Program-made: the position numbers and the translations under genes
Shown: positions 42,568 through 50,795 of the stretch, piece by piece
Position numbering within the stretch: the first letter of the stretch is position 1
How the letters are laid out: each line of letters opens with the position of its first letter
Assembly (NCBI RefSeq): GCF_014647875.1
Contig: NZ_BMQA01000031.1
Span: forward strand, 1 to 64,000
DNA length: 64,000 bases
Source of the DNA: Streptomyces brasiliensis
GTDB taxonomy: Bacteria; Actinomycetota; Actinomycetes; Streptomycetales; Streptomycetaceae
Direction: 5' to 3'
Notes under the pieces: generated by a model
Database searches by the model: none
The model's input: only the letters and a program-made list of their open reading frames with translations
Told to the model about the DNA's origin: nothing

Positions 42568-43356
42568 TCATTCCTGCGGGGGCGTGCTCCTGATCACCGC
42601 GAAGCGGGCGCCGTACGGGTCGTCCAGCCGGGCGATGCGGCCCACCCCGTCCACGCTCGTGGGGGGCATCCGGAGCGTGCCGCCCAGTTCCTCGGCCTTG
42701 GCGGCGACCGCGTCCGTGTCCTCCACCTCGAAGTACGGCAGCCAGTGCGCACTCGCCGCCTCCGCCGGGTCGGCGGAGAGCGGGACGATGCCGCCGAACA
42801 TGTCGTCATCGCCGCCGTCGGCCGGATTGATCGAGGTGTAGGTGCCACCGGGGAAGGGCACGGCCGAGGTTTCCAGGCCGAGCGTGCGGTGGTAGAAGGC
42901 GGCGGCCGCCGCCTCGTCCGGCGTGTACAGCTCGACCCAGCACAGCGAGCCCGGCTCGCCGGCGACGTCGATGCCCTTCATCTGCGCCGGCTGCCAGATC
43001 CCGAACGGCACGCCGGCCTGGTCGGCGAGGACGGCCATGTGGCCCTGCCCCATCACGTCCATGGGCTGGACGAGCACGCTGCCGTGCGCCTGCTCGGCGG
43101 CCTTGGCCGTGGCCTGCGCGTCGTCGCTCTGGAAGTACACCGTCCAGGACGGCGGACCCATCTCGGCGGTGGTCTGCATAGCGCCGGCGACGGTCCGGCC
43201 GTCCAGCTGGAAAAAGCCGTAGCCCCCGGCATCGGGGCCCGCGGACTGGAACCGCCAGCCGAAGAGCGAGCTGTAGAAGGAGGTGGCGCCGTCGATGTCC
43301 GACGTGGAGACGTCGATCCAGTTCGGAGCGCCGTTGACGAAACGGGTGGTGAGCAT
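42568..43356 (-). CDS. VOC-family (glyoxalase-like) two-domain protein
   Basis: 262 aa with two vicinal-oxygen-chelate repeats (PNWIDVSTSDIDGATSFYSS and LCWVELYTPDEAAAAAFYHR). Similar to 27-kDa antigen Cfp30B-type proteins, whose substrate is unknown. ATG 43356 with GGAGGG upstream. Confidence 0.88.
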   Translation of the reverse strand: MLTTRFVNGAPNWIDVSTSDIDGATSFYSSLFGWRFQSAGPDAGGYGFFQLDGRTVAGAMQTTAEMGPPSWTVYFQSDDAQATAKAAEQAHGSVLVQPMDVMGQGHMAVLADQAGVPFGIWQPAQMKGIDVAGEPGSLCWVELYTPDEAAAAAFYHRTLGLETSAVPFPGGTYTSINPADGGDDDMFGGIVPLSADPAEAASAHWLPYFEVEDTDAVAAKAEELGGTLRMPPTSVDGVGRIARLDDPYGARFAVIRSTPPQE

Positions 43357-43636
43357 GGCCGCCCTCCTCGGAAGGGGTCGGAAGGGTCCCGTTCTTTGCA
43401 CTGCAGAGTCTGGCACCGCCCACTGACAATCGCTGTTGCGACGCCACCGCACGCCGGACGGACCGCGTCGGTCACCCTGGGCGACTGCCCATATTCCCCT
43501 TGTTTTCCCACGGCCCCGCGCGCCGCCGTGCGCCGCGGGGTCCGGGCGGAGCATCATCGGGGCGGCCGGAGGCCTGGGCGACGGCGTTGACCGGACGTTG
43601 ATCGAACGTTTTTCGCCGCTCGGCACGATCCTGGTC

Positions 43637-43909
43637 ATGCACATCGAAACGATCGCCTCGCTCGACCTCGCCTGGCAGGAGGGGGCGTTGTGCGCGCAGA
43701 CCGGGGCGGACTTCTTCTTCCCCGAGCCCGGCAGCTCCGTACGGGAGGCCAAGCGGATCTGCGGCCTGTGCCCCATCCGCTCGGCCTGCCTGGAGTTCGC
43801 GCTGGACAACGACGAGCGCTTCGGCGTCTGGGGCGGCCTGTCCGAGAAGGAACGACTGGCGCTCAGGCGCACCACGAACTCACTCCGCGTCCCGTTCCGG
43901 GCGCCGTAA
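43637..43909 (+). CDS. WhiB-like (Wbl) iron-sulfur regulator
   Basis: 90 aa with the four [4Fe-4S] cysteines C19, C42, C45, C51 (ICGLCPIRSAC) and the GVWGG turn followed by a basic tail (RRTTNSLRVPFR). Wbl proteins bind the principal sigma factor and alter transcription. ATG 43637 is at the start of the homologous region. Followed by two tRNA genes on the same strand. Confidence 0.92.
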   Translation: MHIETIASLDLAWQEGALCAQTGADFFFPEPGSSVREAKRICGLCPIRSACLEFALDNDERFGVWGGLSEKERLALRRTTNSLRVPFRAP

Positions 43910-43956
43910 ATCCGTGGGGCCTTCCCGGTGCGCCCGGTTAGGATCCGGGGGCGCGT

Positions 43957-44028
43957 CCGGACGTAGCGCAGCGGCAGGCGCATCGCCATGGCATGGCGAC
44001 CACGCCGGTTCGAATCCGGCCGTCCGGA
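43957..44028 (+). tRNA. tRNA with GGC anticodon (Ala codon GCC), unusual
   Basis: 72-nt cloverleaf: acceptor CCGGACG/CGTCCGG with discriminator A, D-stem GCGC/GCGC, anticodon stem TCGCC/GGCGA with loop ATGGCAT (anticodon GGC), 4-nt variable region and T-arm GCCGG-TTCGAAT-CCGGC. Pair 3:70 is G:C, not the G:U needed by AlaRS, and pair 1:72 is C:G. The anticodon loop could close further (A32-U38, U33-A37). CCA is not encoded. A tRNA fold is clear; amino-acid identity is doubtful. Confidence 0.75.
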
Positions 44029-44040
44029 CGCGCGTCGTAC

Positions 44041-44112
44041 GGTCCCGTAGCGCAGAGGCAGCCGCGCCGCCTTCTCAAGGTGGAGACGCCGGTTCGAATC
44101 CGGCCGGGACCA
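44041..44112 (+). tRNA. tRNA with CTC anticodon (Glu codon GAG), unusual
   Basis: 72-nt cloverleaf: acceptor GGTCCCG/CGGGACC, discriminator A, a 3-bp D-stem, anticodon stem CCGCC/GGTGG with loop TTCTCAA (anticodon CTC), 4-nt variable region and the same T-arm as its neighbour (GCCGG-TTCGAAT-CCGGC). CCA follows only as A-CG, so it is not encoded. Shares D-loop and T-arm sequence with the tRNA 12 nt upstream, suggesting a duplicated pair. Confidence 0.78.
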
Positions 44113-44139
44113 CGCAGGGCGGACGCGGGGCGGGGCGGG

Positions 44140-44838
44140 ATGGGCGAGGCGATCACGGAGGCGGAACTGGCCGCCTTCCGCCAGGCCGTGGGCAAGCTGC
44201 GGGCGCTGCCCGTCGACGACCCGGTGCGCCTGCGGGCCGAGCAGGTCGCCGTGTCCTTCGCGCGTGACGGCCGGCTGCGCCGCCGCAAGGCCCGGGGCGC
44301 CGAGATCTCGGCGGCCGATGCAGCGGTCATGGCCGCCACCGCGACGGGCGCCCCGCACCGGCGCGAGGACGCGCCCCTCGCCGTGCCCGGCGCCGCGGGG
44401 ACCTTCCGCAGACCGCGCACCTGCTACGTCTGCAAGTCGACCTATCGTCAGGTCGACTCCTTCTACCACCGGCTCTGCCCGGACTGCGCCGCCGACAACA
44501 CGGCTCGCCGCGCCCTGAGCACCGACCTGAGCGGGCGCCGGGCGCTGCTCACCGGCGGCCGGGTGAAGATCGGCTTCCAGCTGGCGCTCATGATGCTCCG
44601 GGACGGCGCCGAACTCCTCGCCACCTCCCGCTTCCCGCACGACACCCTGCGCCGCTTGCGGGCCGCCGAGGGCAGCGCCGGGTGGCTGGACCGGCTCACC
44701 GTCCTCGCCGTCGACCTGCGAGACCCGCGCCAGATGCTCGGCCTGTGCGAGGAACTGCGGGCGGAGGGACGGCCGTTGGACATCCTGGTCAACAACGCCG
44801 CCCAGACCGTACGGCGACCGCCCGAGTCGCTCGCCCGT
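44140..44838 (+). pseudogene. SDR-type oxidoreductase with N-terminal zinc ribbon, 3'-truncated
   Basis: ATG 44140 opens a frame with a helical start, a zinc-ribbon-like CYVCKSTY ... CPDC (about residues 96-117) and an SDR Rossmann start (ALLTGGRVKIGFQLALMMLR) up to DILVNNAAQTVRRPPESLA. At that point the sequence becomes the antisense of the next gene and the frame runs on without homology to 46023. The catalytic Tyr-Lys half is absent. Probably cut by a rearrangement at about 44830. Confidence 0.65.
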
Positions 44839-45678
44839 TCAGGCGAGGGCGCCCGCGGCCAGCACGAGTTGCGGGACGTTTCCGTGGTGTCTGCCGACGA
44901 GTCGCGCCAGCACCGCCCACGCCTCCTCACGGTCGCCCAAGTGGTCGTGGACGCAGGGGCGGAGGGCTTCTGCGGCCTCCTGGACCCGGGCCGGGAACAG
45001 GACATGCCCCAGGGACAGGACCTGCAGGACGCTCGCTGCGGGGCCGTACGACGTCGCGTACTCGGCCGGTCCGTCGAGCACACCGGCCTGGCACAGGCGG
45101 TGGGTGAACTTGCGGTGCGAGCCGAACTGCGTGCGCAGGGCGGGCGGGCAGTCCGGGCGTACGGCCAGGGCCCAGCGGGCGAAGCCGGGCAGCGGGCGCT
45201 CGTGGTCCGCCTCGGTGACCGTCCGCCAGTCGGAGCGGGTGAGGACCATGGACGCGGCACGGCGCGCCGCGCGCATCCCGCCGACGGCACGCAGGGCGCC
45301 GACGAGGCCGTGGTGGACGTAACTCGTGGGCACGACGGACTCCTGGTCCTTCAGCCTGTCGTCCACCGGTACGGCCTCCGTGCGGCCGGGACCGAACGGG
45401 ACGCCGCGGGCGACCGCCCGGCGCAGCCCCGAGTCGGTCGGGATGTAGGGCCAGATCAGGGCGTTGAGTTCGGGGTCGTCCTGTTCCAGGACCCACAGCA
45501 GCACGGACGACGGCAACTCGCCCGACCACATCCAGGGGCGCTGCAGCCGACGCCGGACCACACTGGGATGCTCGGGCCCGGGCAGGCCGATCCGCGCCCG
45601 GACCCGATCCGCGGTCTCGTCGCCGACCAGACGGAGCAGAAAGCCGACGGCGTGCTCGGCGCCGCAGTGGTCACGCAT
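44839..45678 (-). CDS. Uncharacterised Streptomyces protein
   Basis: 279 aa with no recognised domain; mostly helical, with repeated Leu/Arg segments (for example LQRPWMWSGELPSSVLLWVL and FTHRLCQAGVL). The C-terminus (VPQLVLAAGALA) looks complete. ATG 45678 begins at the first protein-like residues. Its 3' end is fused to the truncated SDR gene. Function unknown. Confidence 0.7.
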   Translation of the reverse strand: MRDHCGAEHAVGFLLRLVGDETADRVRARIGLPGPEHPSVVRRRLQRPWMWSGELPSSVLLWVLEQDDPELNALIWPYIPTDSGLRRAVARGVPFGPGRTEAVPVDDRLKDQESVVPTSYVHHGLVGALRAVGGMRAARRAASMVLTRSDWRTVTEADHERPLPGFARWALAVRPDCPPALRTQFGSHRKFTHRLCQAGVLDGPAEYATSYGPAASVLQVLSLGHVLFPARVQEAAEALRPCVHDHLGDREEAWAVLARLVGRHHGNVPQLVLAAGALA

Positions 45679-45934
45679 GGCGGCATGATGCCCCACCCCA
45701 CCGGCAGCACGCACCGACGAATCGGCGTGCCCCGGGCACCGTCGGTCAGACTCCGGGTGCCGCCGGCCGGGGCCACTGACGGTGGGTCGGGCCCGTGGGC
45801 CGTGAGTCAGCCCCCCCGGCGCCGGTCGGGCCCGGCGCGCGCCGCACGTCAGGTCCGTGAGCCGACGGTCGGACGCCGGGGCCGCATGTCAGCCCCGGGC
45901 CCGGCACCTTCAGCCCCAGGCCCGATTCGCTCGT

Positions 45935-46909
45935 TCAGACCCCGGCCCGCGCCGCCATCCGCGCCTTGCGCGCCGCCAGCTTCTCGTCGAACTTCAGGGC
46001 CTCCGCGTCCAGTCCGCCCATGAACAGCCCGAGTTCCTCCTGGGCCCGGCGTCCCTCGGGGCCGAGGCCGTCGATCTCCATGATCTTCAGGAAGCGCAGC
46101 ACGGGCTGGAGGACGTCGTCGTGGTGGATGCGCAGGTTGTAGACCTCGCCGATCGCCATCTGGGCGGCGGCACGCTCGAAGCCGGGGATGCCGTGCCCGG
46201 GCATGCGGAAGTTGACGACGACGTCGCGGACGGCCTGCATGGTCTCGTCGGCTGCGATCTCGAAGGCCGCCTTGAGGAGGTTGCGGTAGAAGACCATGTG
46301 GAGGTTCTCGTCGGTCGCGATGCGGGACAGCATGCGGTCGCAGACCGGATCGCCGGACTGGTGCCCGGTGTTGCGGTGCGAGATCCGCGTCGCGAGCTCC
46401 TGGAAGGCGACGTAGGCGACCGAGTGCAGCATGGAGTGCCGGTTGTCGGACTCGAAGCCCTCGCTCATGTGGGACATGCGGAACTGCTCCAGCTTGTCCG
46501 GGTCCACCGCGCGCGAGGTGAGCAGGTAGTCGCGCATCACGATGCCGTGCCGGCCCTCCTCGGCCGTCCAGCGGTGCACCCAGGTGCCCCAGGCGCCGTC
46601 CCGGCCGAAGAGCGTGGCGATCTCGTGGTGGTAGCTGGGGAGGTTGTCCTCCGTCAGCAGGTTCACCACCAGGGCGGTGCGGCCGATCTCGGTGACCTTG
46701 GAGTGCTCCTTGTCCCAGGCCTCGCCGTCCTCGAAGTAGCCCGGGAAGTTACGGCCGTCGGTCCACGGGACGTACTCGTGCGGCATCCAGTCCTTGGCGA
46801 CCTTCAGATGCCGGTTGAGTTCCTTCTCCACCACTTCCTCCAGCGCGTACAGCAGCCGCGCGTCGGTCCACACGGACGGGCTGTCGAGTTGGGGGGAGGC
46901 GATCGTCAC
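45935..46909 (-). CDS. Soluble acyl-ACP desaturase
   Basis: 324 aa, ferritin-like di-iron protein. Iron-binding motifs: Glu in LLTEDNLPSYH, TAEEGRHG, and Glu/ATDENLH. Introduces a double bond in acyl-ACP or acyl-CoA chains (DesA1/stearoyl-ACP desaturase family). GTG 46909 with GGAG 5 nt upstream. The three-copy dyad repeat at 46979-47028 lies just upstream and probably controls it. Confidence 0.92.
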   Translation of the reverse strand: MTIASPQLDSPSVWTDARLLYALEEVVEKELNRHLKVAKDWMPHEYVPWTDGRNFPGYFEDGEAWDKEHSKVTEIGRTALVVNLLTEDNLPSYHHEIATLFGRDGAWGTWVHRWTAEEGRHGIVMRDYLLTSRAVDPDKLEQFRMSHMSEGFESDNRHSMLHSVAYVAFQELATRISHRNTGHQSGDPVCDRMLSRIATDENLHMVFYRNLLKAAFEIAADETMQAVRDVVVNFRMPGHGIPGFERAAAQMAIGEVYNLRIHHDDVLQPVLRFLKIMEIDGLGPEGRRAQEELGLFMGGLDAEALKFDEKLAARKARMAARAGV

Positions 46910-46978
46910 GGGAACTCCAGGGGGGACGACGAACAAAAGAAAAGGAACTCGGGGCTTACCGGCGAGCGGTGCCGGAAA

Positions 46979-47028
46979 CCTACGTGATCGTAGGCTACGA
47001 ATCCGTAGGTTACGAGACCGTAGGTTAA
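46979..47028. promoter_or_regulatory. Tandem CGTAGG repeats/dyads upstream of desaturase gene
   Basis: CGTAGG occurs at 46989, 47004 and 47019, exactly 15 bp apart, each preceded by a complementary half: CCTACG-TGAT-CGTAGG (46979-46994), CTACG-AATC-CGTAG and TTACG-AGAC-CGTAG. They lie 70-119 nt before the desaturase start. The pattern fits several dimers of a TetR-type fatty-acid regulator; the regulator is not adjacent. Confidence 0.65.
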
Positions 47029-47155
47029 GCGTGGCGTAAACCTCCCTGCTCAGACGGCGTGCGCATGATGAAAACGGACACGCCGAGTGGGCCAGGTATG
47101 CCAAGAGGCCCCGGGACGCGCAGGTCCCGGGGCCGACGCCGAAAGGATCAGCGGG

Positions 47156-47932
47156 TCAGGCGTACAGCTCTCGCAGCCGCACCGAGAGGCACGTCACACA
47201 GCCCTCGAGCTTCTCGAACTCGCCGATGTCCACCGCGACCACCTCGTGCCCGAGGTCGGTGAGGAGCTCGGCGGTCTTCGGCGCGCTGTCCGCCATCAGC
47301 AGCTTGCCGCCGCCGAGCAGCACCACATGGGCGCCGGACTGCTCGGGCACCGACAGGAAGCCCGGGAACAGGGACGGCCGGTCCACGCTCGGGATGTGCC
47401 CGAGCACGGTCCCGTCGGGCAACGCCGTGACCGCCGACTTCAGGTGGAGCACCTTGCTCACCGGCACGGCCACGACCCGCGCGCCCAGTGGCTCGAAGGC
47501 CGCCCGGACCTGCTGCACGCCGGCCGTGTTGGTGCGCCCGCCCCGGCCGACGTAGATGGTGTCGGCGATCTTCAGGACGTCACCGCCGTCCAGGGTGCCC
47601 GGCTCCCAGATCCAGTTCACCGAGCAGCCGAGGCTCGCCACGGCCTCCTCGACGCCCGGGGTCTCCTTCCGCCGGGACTCGGCGCCGGGGCGGGTGATCA
47701 GCGCGACGTTCCTGTACATCACCACCGTGTCCTCGACGAACACGGAGTCGGGGCAGTCGTCGGCCGGTTCCACCTCGATGGTCTCCCAGTCGTGCGCGCG
47801 CAACGCCTCGACGTACGCCTCCCACTGCTCGACGGCGCGGTCGACGTCGACCTTCTCCCGCTCGATGTGCGTCACCAGACCCTCGGCGAGACGCGGACCG
47901 GGGCGGCGGACGAGGGCCTTCTTGCTGGGCAC
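47156..47932 (-). CDS. Dimethylarginine dimethylaminohydrolase-like (DDAH) hydrolase
   Basis: 258 aa, pentein fold: DSVFVEDTVVMY, GTLDGGDVLKI, catalytic His in VSKVLHLKSAV and Cys near residue 247 (EGCVTCLSVRL). Hydrolyses methylated arginine or arginine-like substrates to citrulline. GTG 47932. Single gene. Confidence 0.9.
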   Translation of the reverse strand: MPSKKALVRRPGPRLAEGLVTHIEREKVDVDRAVEQWEAYVEALRAHDWETIEVEPADDCPDSVFVEDTVVMYRNVALITRPGAESRRKETPGVEEAVASLGCSVNWIWEPGTLDGGDVLKIADTIYVGRGGRTNTAGVQQVRAAFEPLGARVVAVPVSKVLHLKSAVTALPDGTVLGHIPSVDRPSLFPGFLSVPEQSGAHVVLLGGGKLLMADSAPKTAELLTDLGHEVVAVDIGEFEKLEGCVTCLSVRLRELYA

Positions 47933-48031
47933 AGCGGGTCTCCGTATCGGCGGGGCGGTACCGGCGCCCGAAGTGCGGCGCCGGTTCGCCATCATGCAGG
48001 GCAGCGCCCGCGTGGACAAAACCCTTCGTTG

Positions 48032-49702
48032 TCAGGCTGTGGCCCTCCTGAGATGCTCCGGGGTACCCCGCCCGCCCGGTTCCGCCGGCTCTTCCGGTGT
48101 CGTCTCCCGCAGTCGTCCCTCCTCCAGCAGCAGCCAGCGCGTGATGCCGAGCGATTCCAGGAACGGCAGGTCGTGGCTCGCGACGACCAGGGCTCCCTCG
48201 TACGACTCCAGAGCCGTCGTCAGCTGCCGCACGCTCGCCATGTCGAGGTTGTTCGTCGGCTCGTCGAGCATGAGGAGCTGCGGTGCGGGCTCCGCCAGCA
48301 GCAGCGCGGCCAGGGCGGCCCGGAAGCGCTCACCGCCGGACAGCGTCGCCGCCGTGCGGTCCGCCCGGGCACCTCGGAACAGGAAGCGGGCCAGCCGGGC
48401 CCGGATCCGGTTGTTCGTGGCGCCCGGCGCGAACCGGGCCACGTTCTCGGCGACCGTCAGCTCGCCGTCGAGGACGTCGAGACGCTGCGGCAGGAAGCGC
48501 AGCGGGACATGTGCCGTCGCCTCGCCCACCACCGGCGGCAACTCCCCGGCGATCGTGCGCAGCAGCGTCGTCTTGCCCGCGCCGTTGCGCCCGATCAGCG
48601 CGACCCGCTCGGGCCCGCGCAGCTCGAACAAGCCCTCCACGCGGGCGCCGTAGGCCAGCTCCAGGTTCCGGAGGGTCAGCACGTTCCGGCCCGGCGGGAC
48701 GGCCGTGTACGGCAGGTCGACGCGGATCTCGTCGTCGTCCCGAACGGCCTCCACAGCCTCGTCGAGCCGCTCTCTGGCCTCGGCGAGCCTCTCCTCGTGC
48801 ATGATGCGGTGCTTGCCCGCGGACTCCTGCGCCGCGCGCTTGCGCGCCTCCATGACGATCTTCGGCTCCCGTTTCTGCTCGAACATCTTCTGGCCGTACC
48901 GCTTGCGGCGGGCCAGTTTGACCTGGGCGTCGGCCAGTTCGCGCTGCTGTCTGCGCACGTCGTTCTCGGCGACGCGCACCATGCGCTGCGCCGCCTCCTG
49001 CTCGCCGGCCAGCGCCTCCTCGTACGAGGAGAAGTTGCCGCCGTACCAGGTGATCTCCCCGGAGCGCAGATCGGCGATCTGGTCGACCAGTTCGAGCAGT
49101 TCGCGGTCGTGGCTGACCACGACCAGCACACCCGGCCACGACGCGACGGCCGCGTACAGCCGCCGGCGTGCGTACAGGTCGAGGTTGTTGGTGGGTTCGT
49201 CGAGCAGCAGCACGTCCGGGCGGCGCAGCAGCAGCGCGGCCAGCCGCAGCAGCACCGACTCGCCGCCCGACACCTCGGCGACGGTGCGGTCCAGGCCGAT
49301 GTGGCCGAGGCCGAGTTCGCCGAGGGCGGCGAACGCGCGCTCCTCGACGTCCCAGTCGTCGCCGACTGTCTCGAAGTGCTCCTCGGCCACGTCGCCCGCC
49401 TCGATGGCGTGCAGCGCGGCCCGCCGCTCGGCGATGCCCAGCGCCTCGTCGACGCGCAGCGCGGTGTCGAGGGCGACGTTCTGCGGGAGATACCCGACCT
49501 CGCCGGCCACCCGGACGGTGCCGTCGGACGGGGTGAGTTCCCCGGCGATCAGCTTCAACAGGGTCGATTTTCCTGAGCCGTTGACACCGACGAGCCCGGT
49601 GCGGCCCGGCCCGAACGCGATGTCGAGGCCGTCGAAGACGTGGGTGCCGTCCGGCCAGGCGAAGGACAGGGACGTACAGGTGAGGGACAGGGGTGTGGAC
49701 AT
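48032..49702 (-). CDS. ABC-F family ATPase
   Basis: 556 aa with two ABC domains and no membrane segments: Walker A GVNGSGKST and GRNGAGKTT, signatures VSGGE and LSGGE, Walker B LLLDEPTNNLD and LMLDEPTNNLD, and an interdomain linker rich in Arg/Lys (about residues 240-310). ABC-F proteins act on ribosomes, either in translation or antibiotic resistance. ATG 49702. The leader upstream is long and structured (hairpin at 49841-49859), as in attenuated ABC-F genes. Confidence 0.92.
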   Translation of the reverse strand: MSTPLSLTCTSLSFAWPDGTHVFDGLDIAFGPGRTGLVGVNGSGKSTLLKLIAGELTPSDGTVRVAGEVGYLPQNVALDTALRVDEALGIAERRAALHAIEAGDVAEEHFETVGDDWDVEERAFAALGELGLGHIGLDRTVAEVSGGESVLLRLAALLLRRPDVLLLDEPTNNLDLYARRRLYAAVASWPGVLVVVSHDRELLELVDQIADLRSGEITWYGGNFSSYEEALAGEQEAAQRMVRVAENDVRRQQRELADAQVKLARRKRYGQKMFEQKREPKIVMEARKRAAQESAGKHRIMHEERLAEARERLDEAVEAVRDDDEIRVDLPYTAVPPGRNVLTLRNLELAYGARVEGLFELRGPERVALIGRNGAGKTTLLRTIAGELPPVVGEATAHVPLRFLPQRLDVLDGELTVAENVARFAPGATNNRIRARLARFLFRGARADRTAATLSGGERFRAALAALLLAEPAPQLLMLDEPTNNLDMASVRQLTTALESYEGALVVASHDLPFLESLGITRWLLLEEGRLRETTPEEPAEPGGRGTPEHLRRATA

Positions 49703-49840
49703 GGGCGCCTCGCGATTGCTGGATGCGGAAGGGGCAAACGCGTGTCGAGACACCGCACGGCGGCAACCAGGAAGGCGGGAAAGGCCACGAAAAAGGCCCT
49801 GTGCCGGAGGACGGCTCGAACGCCGAGGTCGCACGCTGCG

Positions 49841-49859
49841 CACACGCCCGAGGCGTGTG
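49841..49859 (-). promoter_or_regulatory. Hairpin in the leader of the ABC-F gene
   Basis: CACACGCC-TCG-GGCGTGTG (minus-strand orientation) is a perfect 8-bp stem with a 3-nt loop, about 140 nt before the start. A T5 tract follows at about 49792-49796. Upstream on the same strand, AGGAGAAGGACG precedes a TTG-TTC-GTC-TGA that could be a very short leader peptide. An attenuator is possible; weak evidence. Confidence 0.35.
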
Positions 49860-50008
49860 ACGCGGTGACTCAGGACCTCAGACGAACAACGTCCTTCTCC
49901 TATCGACGGCAACAGAACCGTCCACCACGGTAAGAACGCCCTCGGGGACTGTCAACGCATTAAACCGGTGACCCGGGCGCACCTCGATGTCGGCTCGCCG
50001 GGCTCGGC

Positions 50009-50164
50009 GTGGCCTGGGGCAGCGCCGGTTCCGGGCACGCCCAGGCCGCGTATGCCGTCGTCCGCCGCGCCGCGCGGGAGCTGGTGGACGGCCGGACGTA
50101 CGGCGCGCTCGCAGGCGGGCTCGACTACGGCGAGCTCGACGCCCTGTCGGCGCACGGACGCTGA
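50009..50164 (+). pseudogene. Orphan C-terminal coding fragment
   Basis: In one frame the ~52 codons before TGA 50162-50164 read GVAWGSAGSGHAQAAYAVVR and LDYGELDALSAHGR, with protein-like composition and third-position GC bias but no start, ribosome-binding site or recognisable domain. Most likely the 3' end of a deleted gene. Within the otherwise gene-free 49703-50165 region. Confidence 0.35.
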
Positions 50165-50165
50165 G

Positions 50166-50582
50166 TCAGCGGGCGTCGCGCATCAGCTCCGCCAGGTCGT
50201 GGTCGAGGTCGAGCTGCTGGTGTTCGAGACCGGTGGGGACCAGGGCGCTGGTCGCCTCGAGGAACCGGCGTATCTCGCCCGAGCGGACGTGTACGACGGC
50301 GGTTCCCTCGGGGGCGTGGAACTCCAGGACGGTGCGGTCGTAGCCGTACGGCCGCACCCGTACGTCGCCGTGGCCCTCCGGGGCGTGCAGCCCGGCCGCG
50401 AGCAGCTCGCGGGAGAAGGTCCAGCGCACCTCCACCCCCTCCAGGGTGGCCGGGGCGGGGAAGGTCATCTGGACGGCGAACGGGTCGTGCCGGTCGTAGC
50501 GCAGCGTGGCGGGAATGCTCGGCATGCGCGGCGCGGCTGCGACGAGACGGGCCTCTACGGGCTGCTCGATGAGAGTGGACAA
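50166..50582 (-). CDS. ssgD: SsgA-like protein (SALP), probably SsgD
   Basis: 138 aa, the usual length of SsgA-family sporulation/cell-division proteins. Family pattern: ARLVAAAPRMPSIPATLRYD, DPFAVQMTF, VRWTFSRELLAAGL, GDVRVRP and LEFHAPEGTAVVHV. TTG 50582 is selected because GGGAG lies upstream and the protein then starts at the conserved N-terminus; the longer reading adds unrelated residues. The SsgD name rests on locus similarity to S. coelicolor and is less certain than the family. Confidence 0.8.
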   Translation of the reverse strand: MSTLIEQPVEARLVAAAPRMPSIPATLRYDRHDPFAVQMTFPAPATLEGVEVRWTFSRELLAAGLHAPEGHGDVRVRPYGYDRTVLEFHAPEGTAVVHVRSGEIRRFLEATSALVPTGLEHQQLDLDHDLAELMRDAR

Positions 50583-50795
50583 CGCCTTGCTCCCTTGTGA
50601 CGGCTGGACGAACTTCCGGGCGGACGGTTCCTCGTACTGGAAGAGACGACGGAATCGGCTCATCCGTGCACACACATTCCGAGTGACCTCGGTCACCGCA
50701 TTCATGCACGGCAGTGGCGCGGTTGTCCCGCAGTGCTCCGAGGGGCAGTTGGGCCCTCTGGACGGCGGCGGGGCAGTGAGCTAGCTTCGCCCGCC

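Noticed and set aside
45679..45934. CCCGGG-rich repeats between the uncharacterised gene and the desaturase
   Set aside because: Low-complexity GC-rich sequence without a regular period or dyad.
44839..46023. C-terminal extension of the truncated SDR frame
   Set aside because: It is the antisense of the intact 279-aa gene and part of the desaturase; no homology beyond about 44830.
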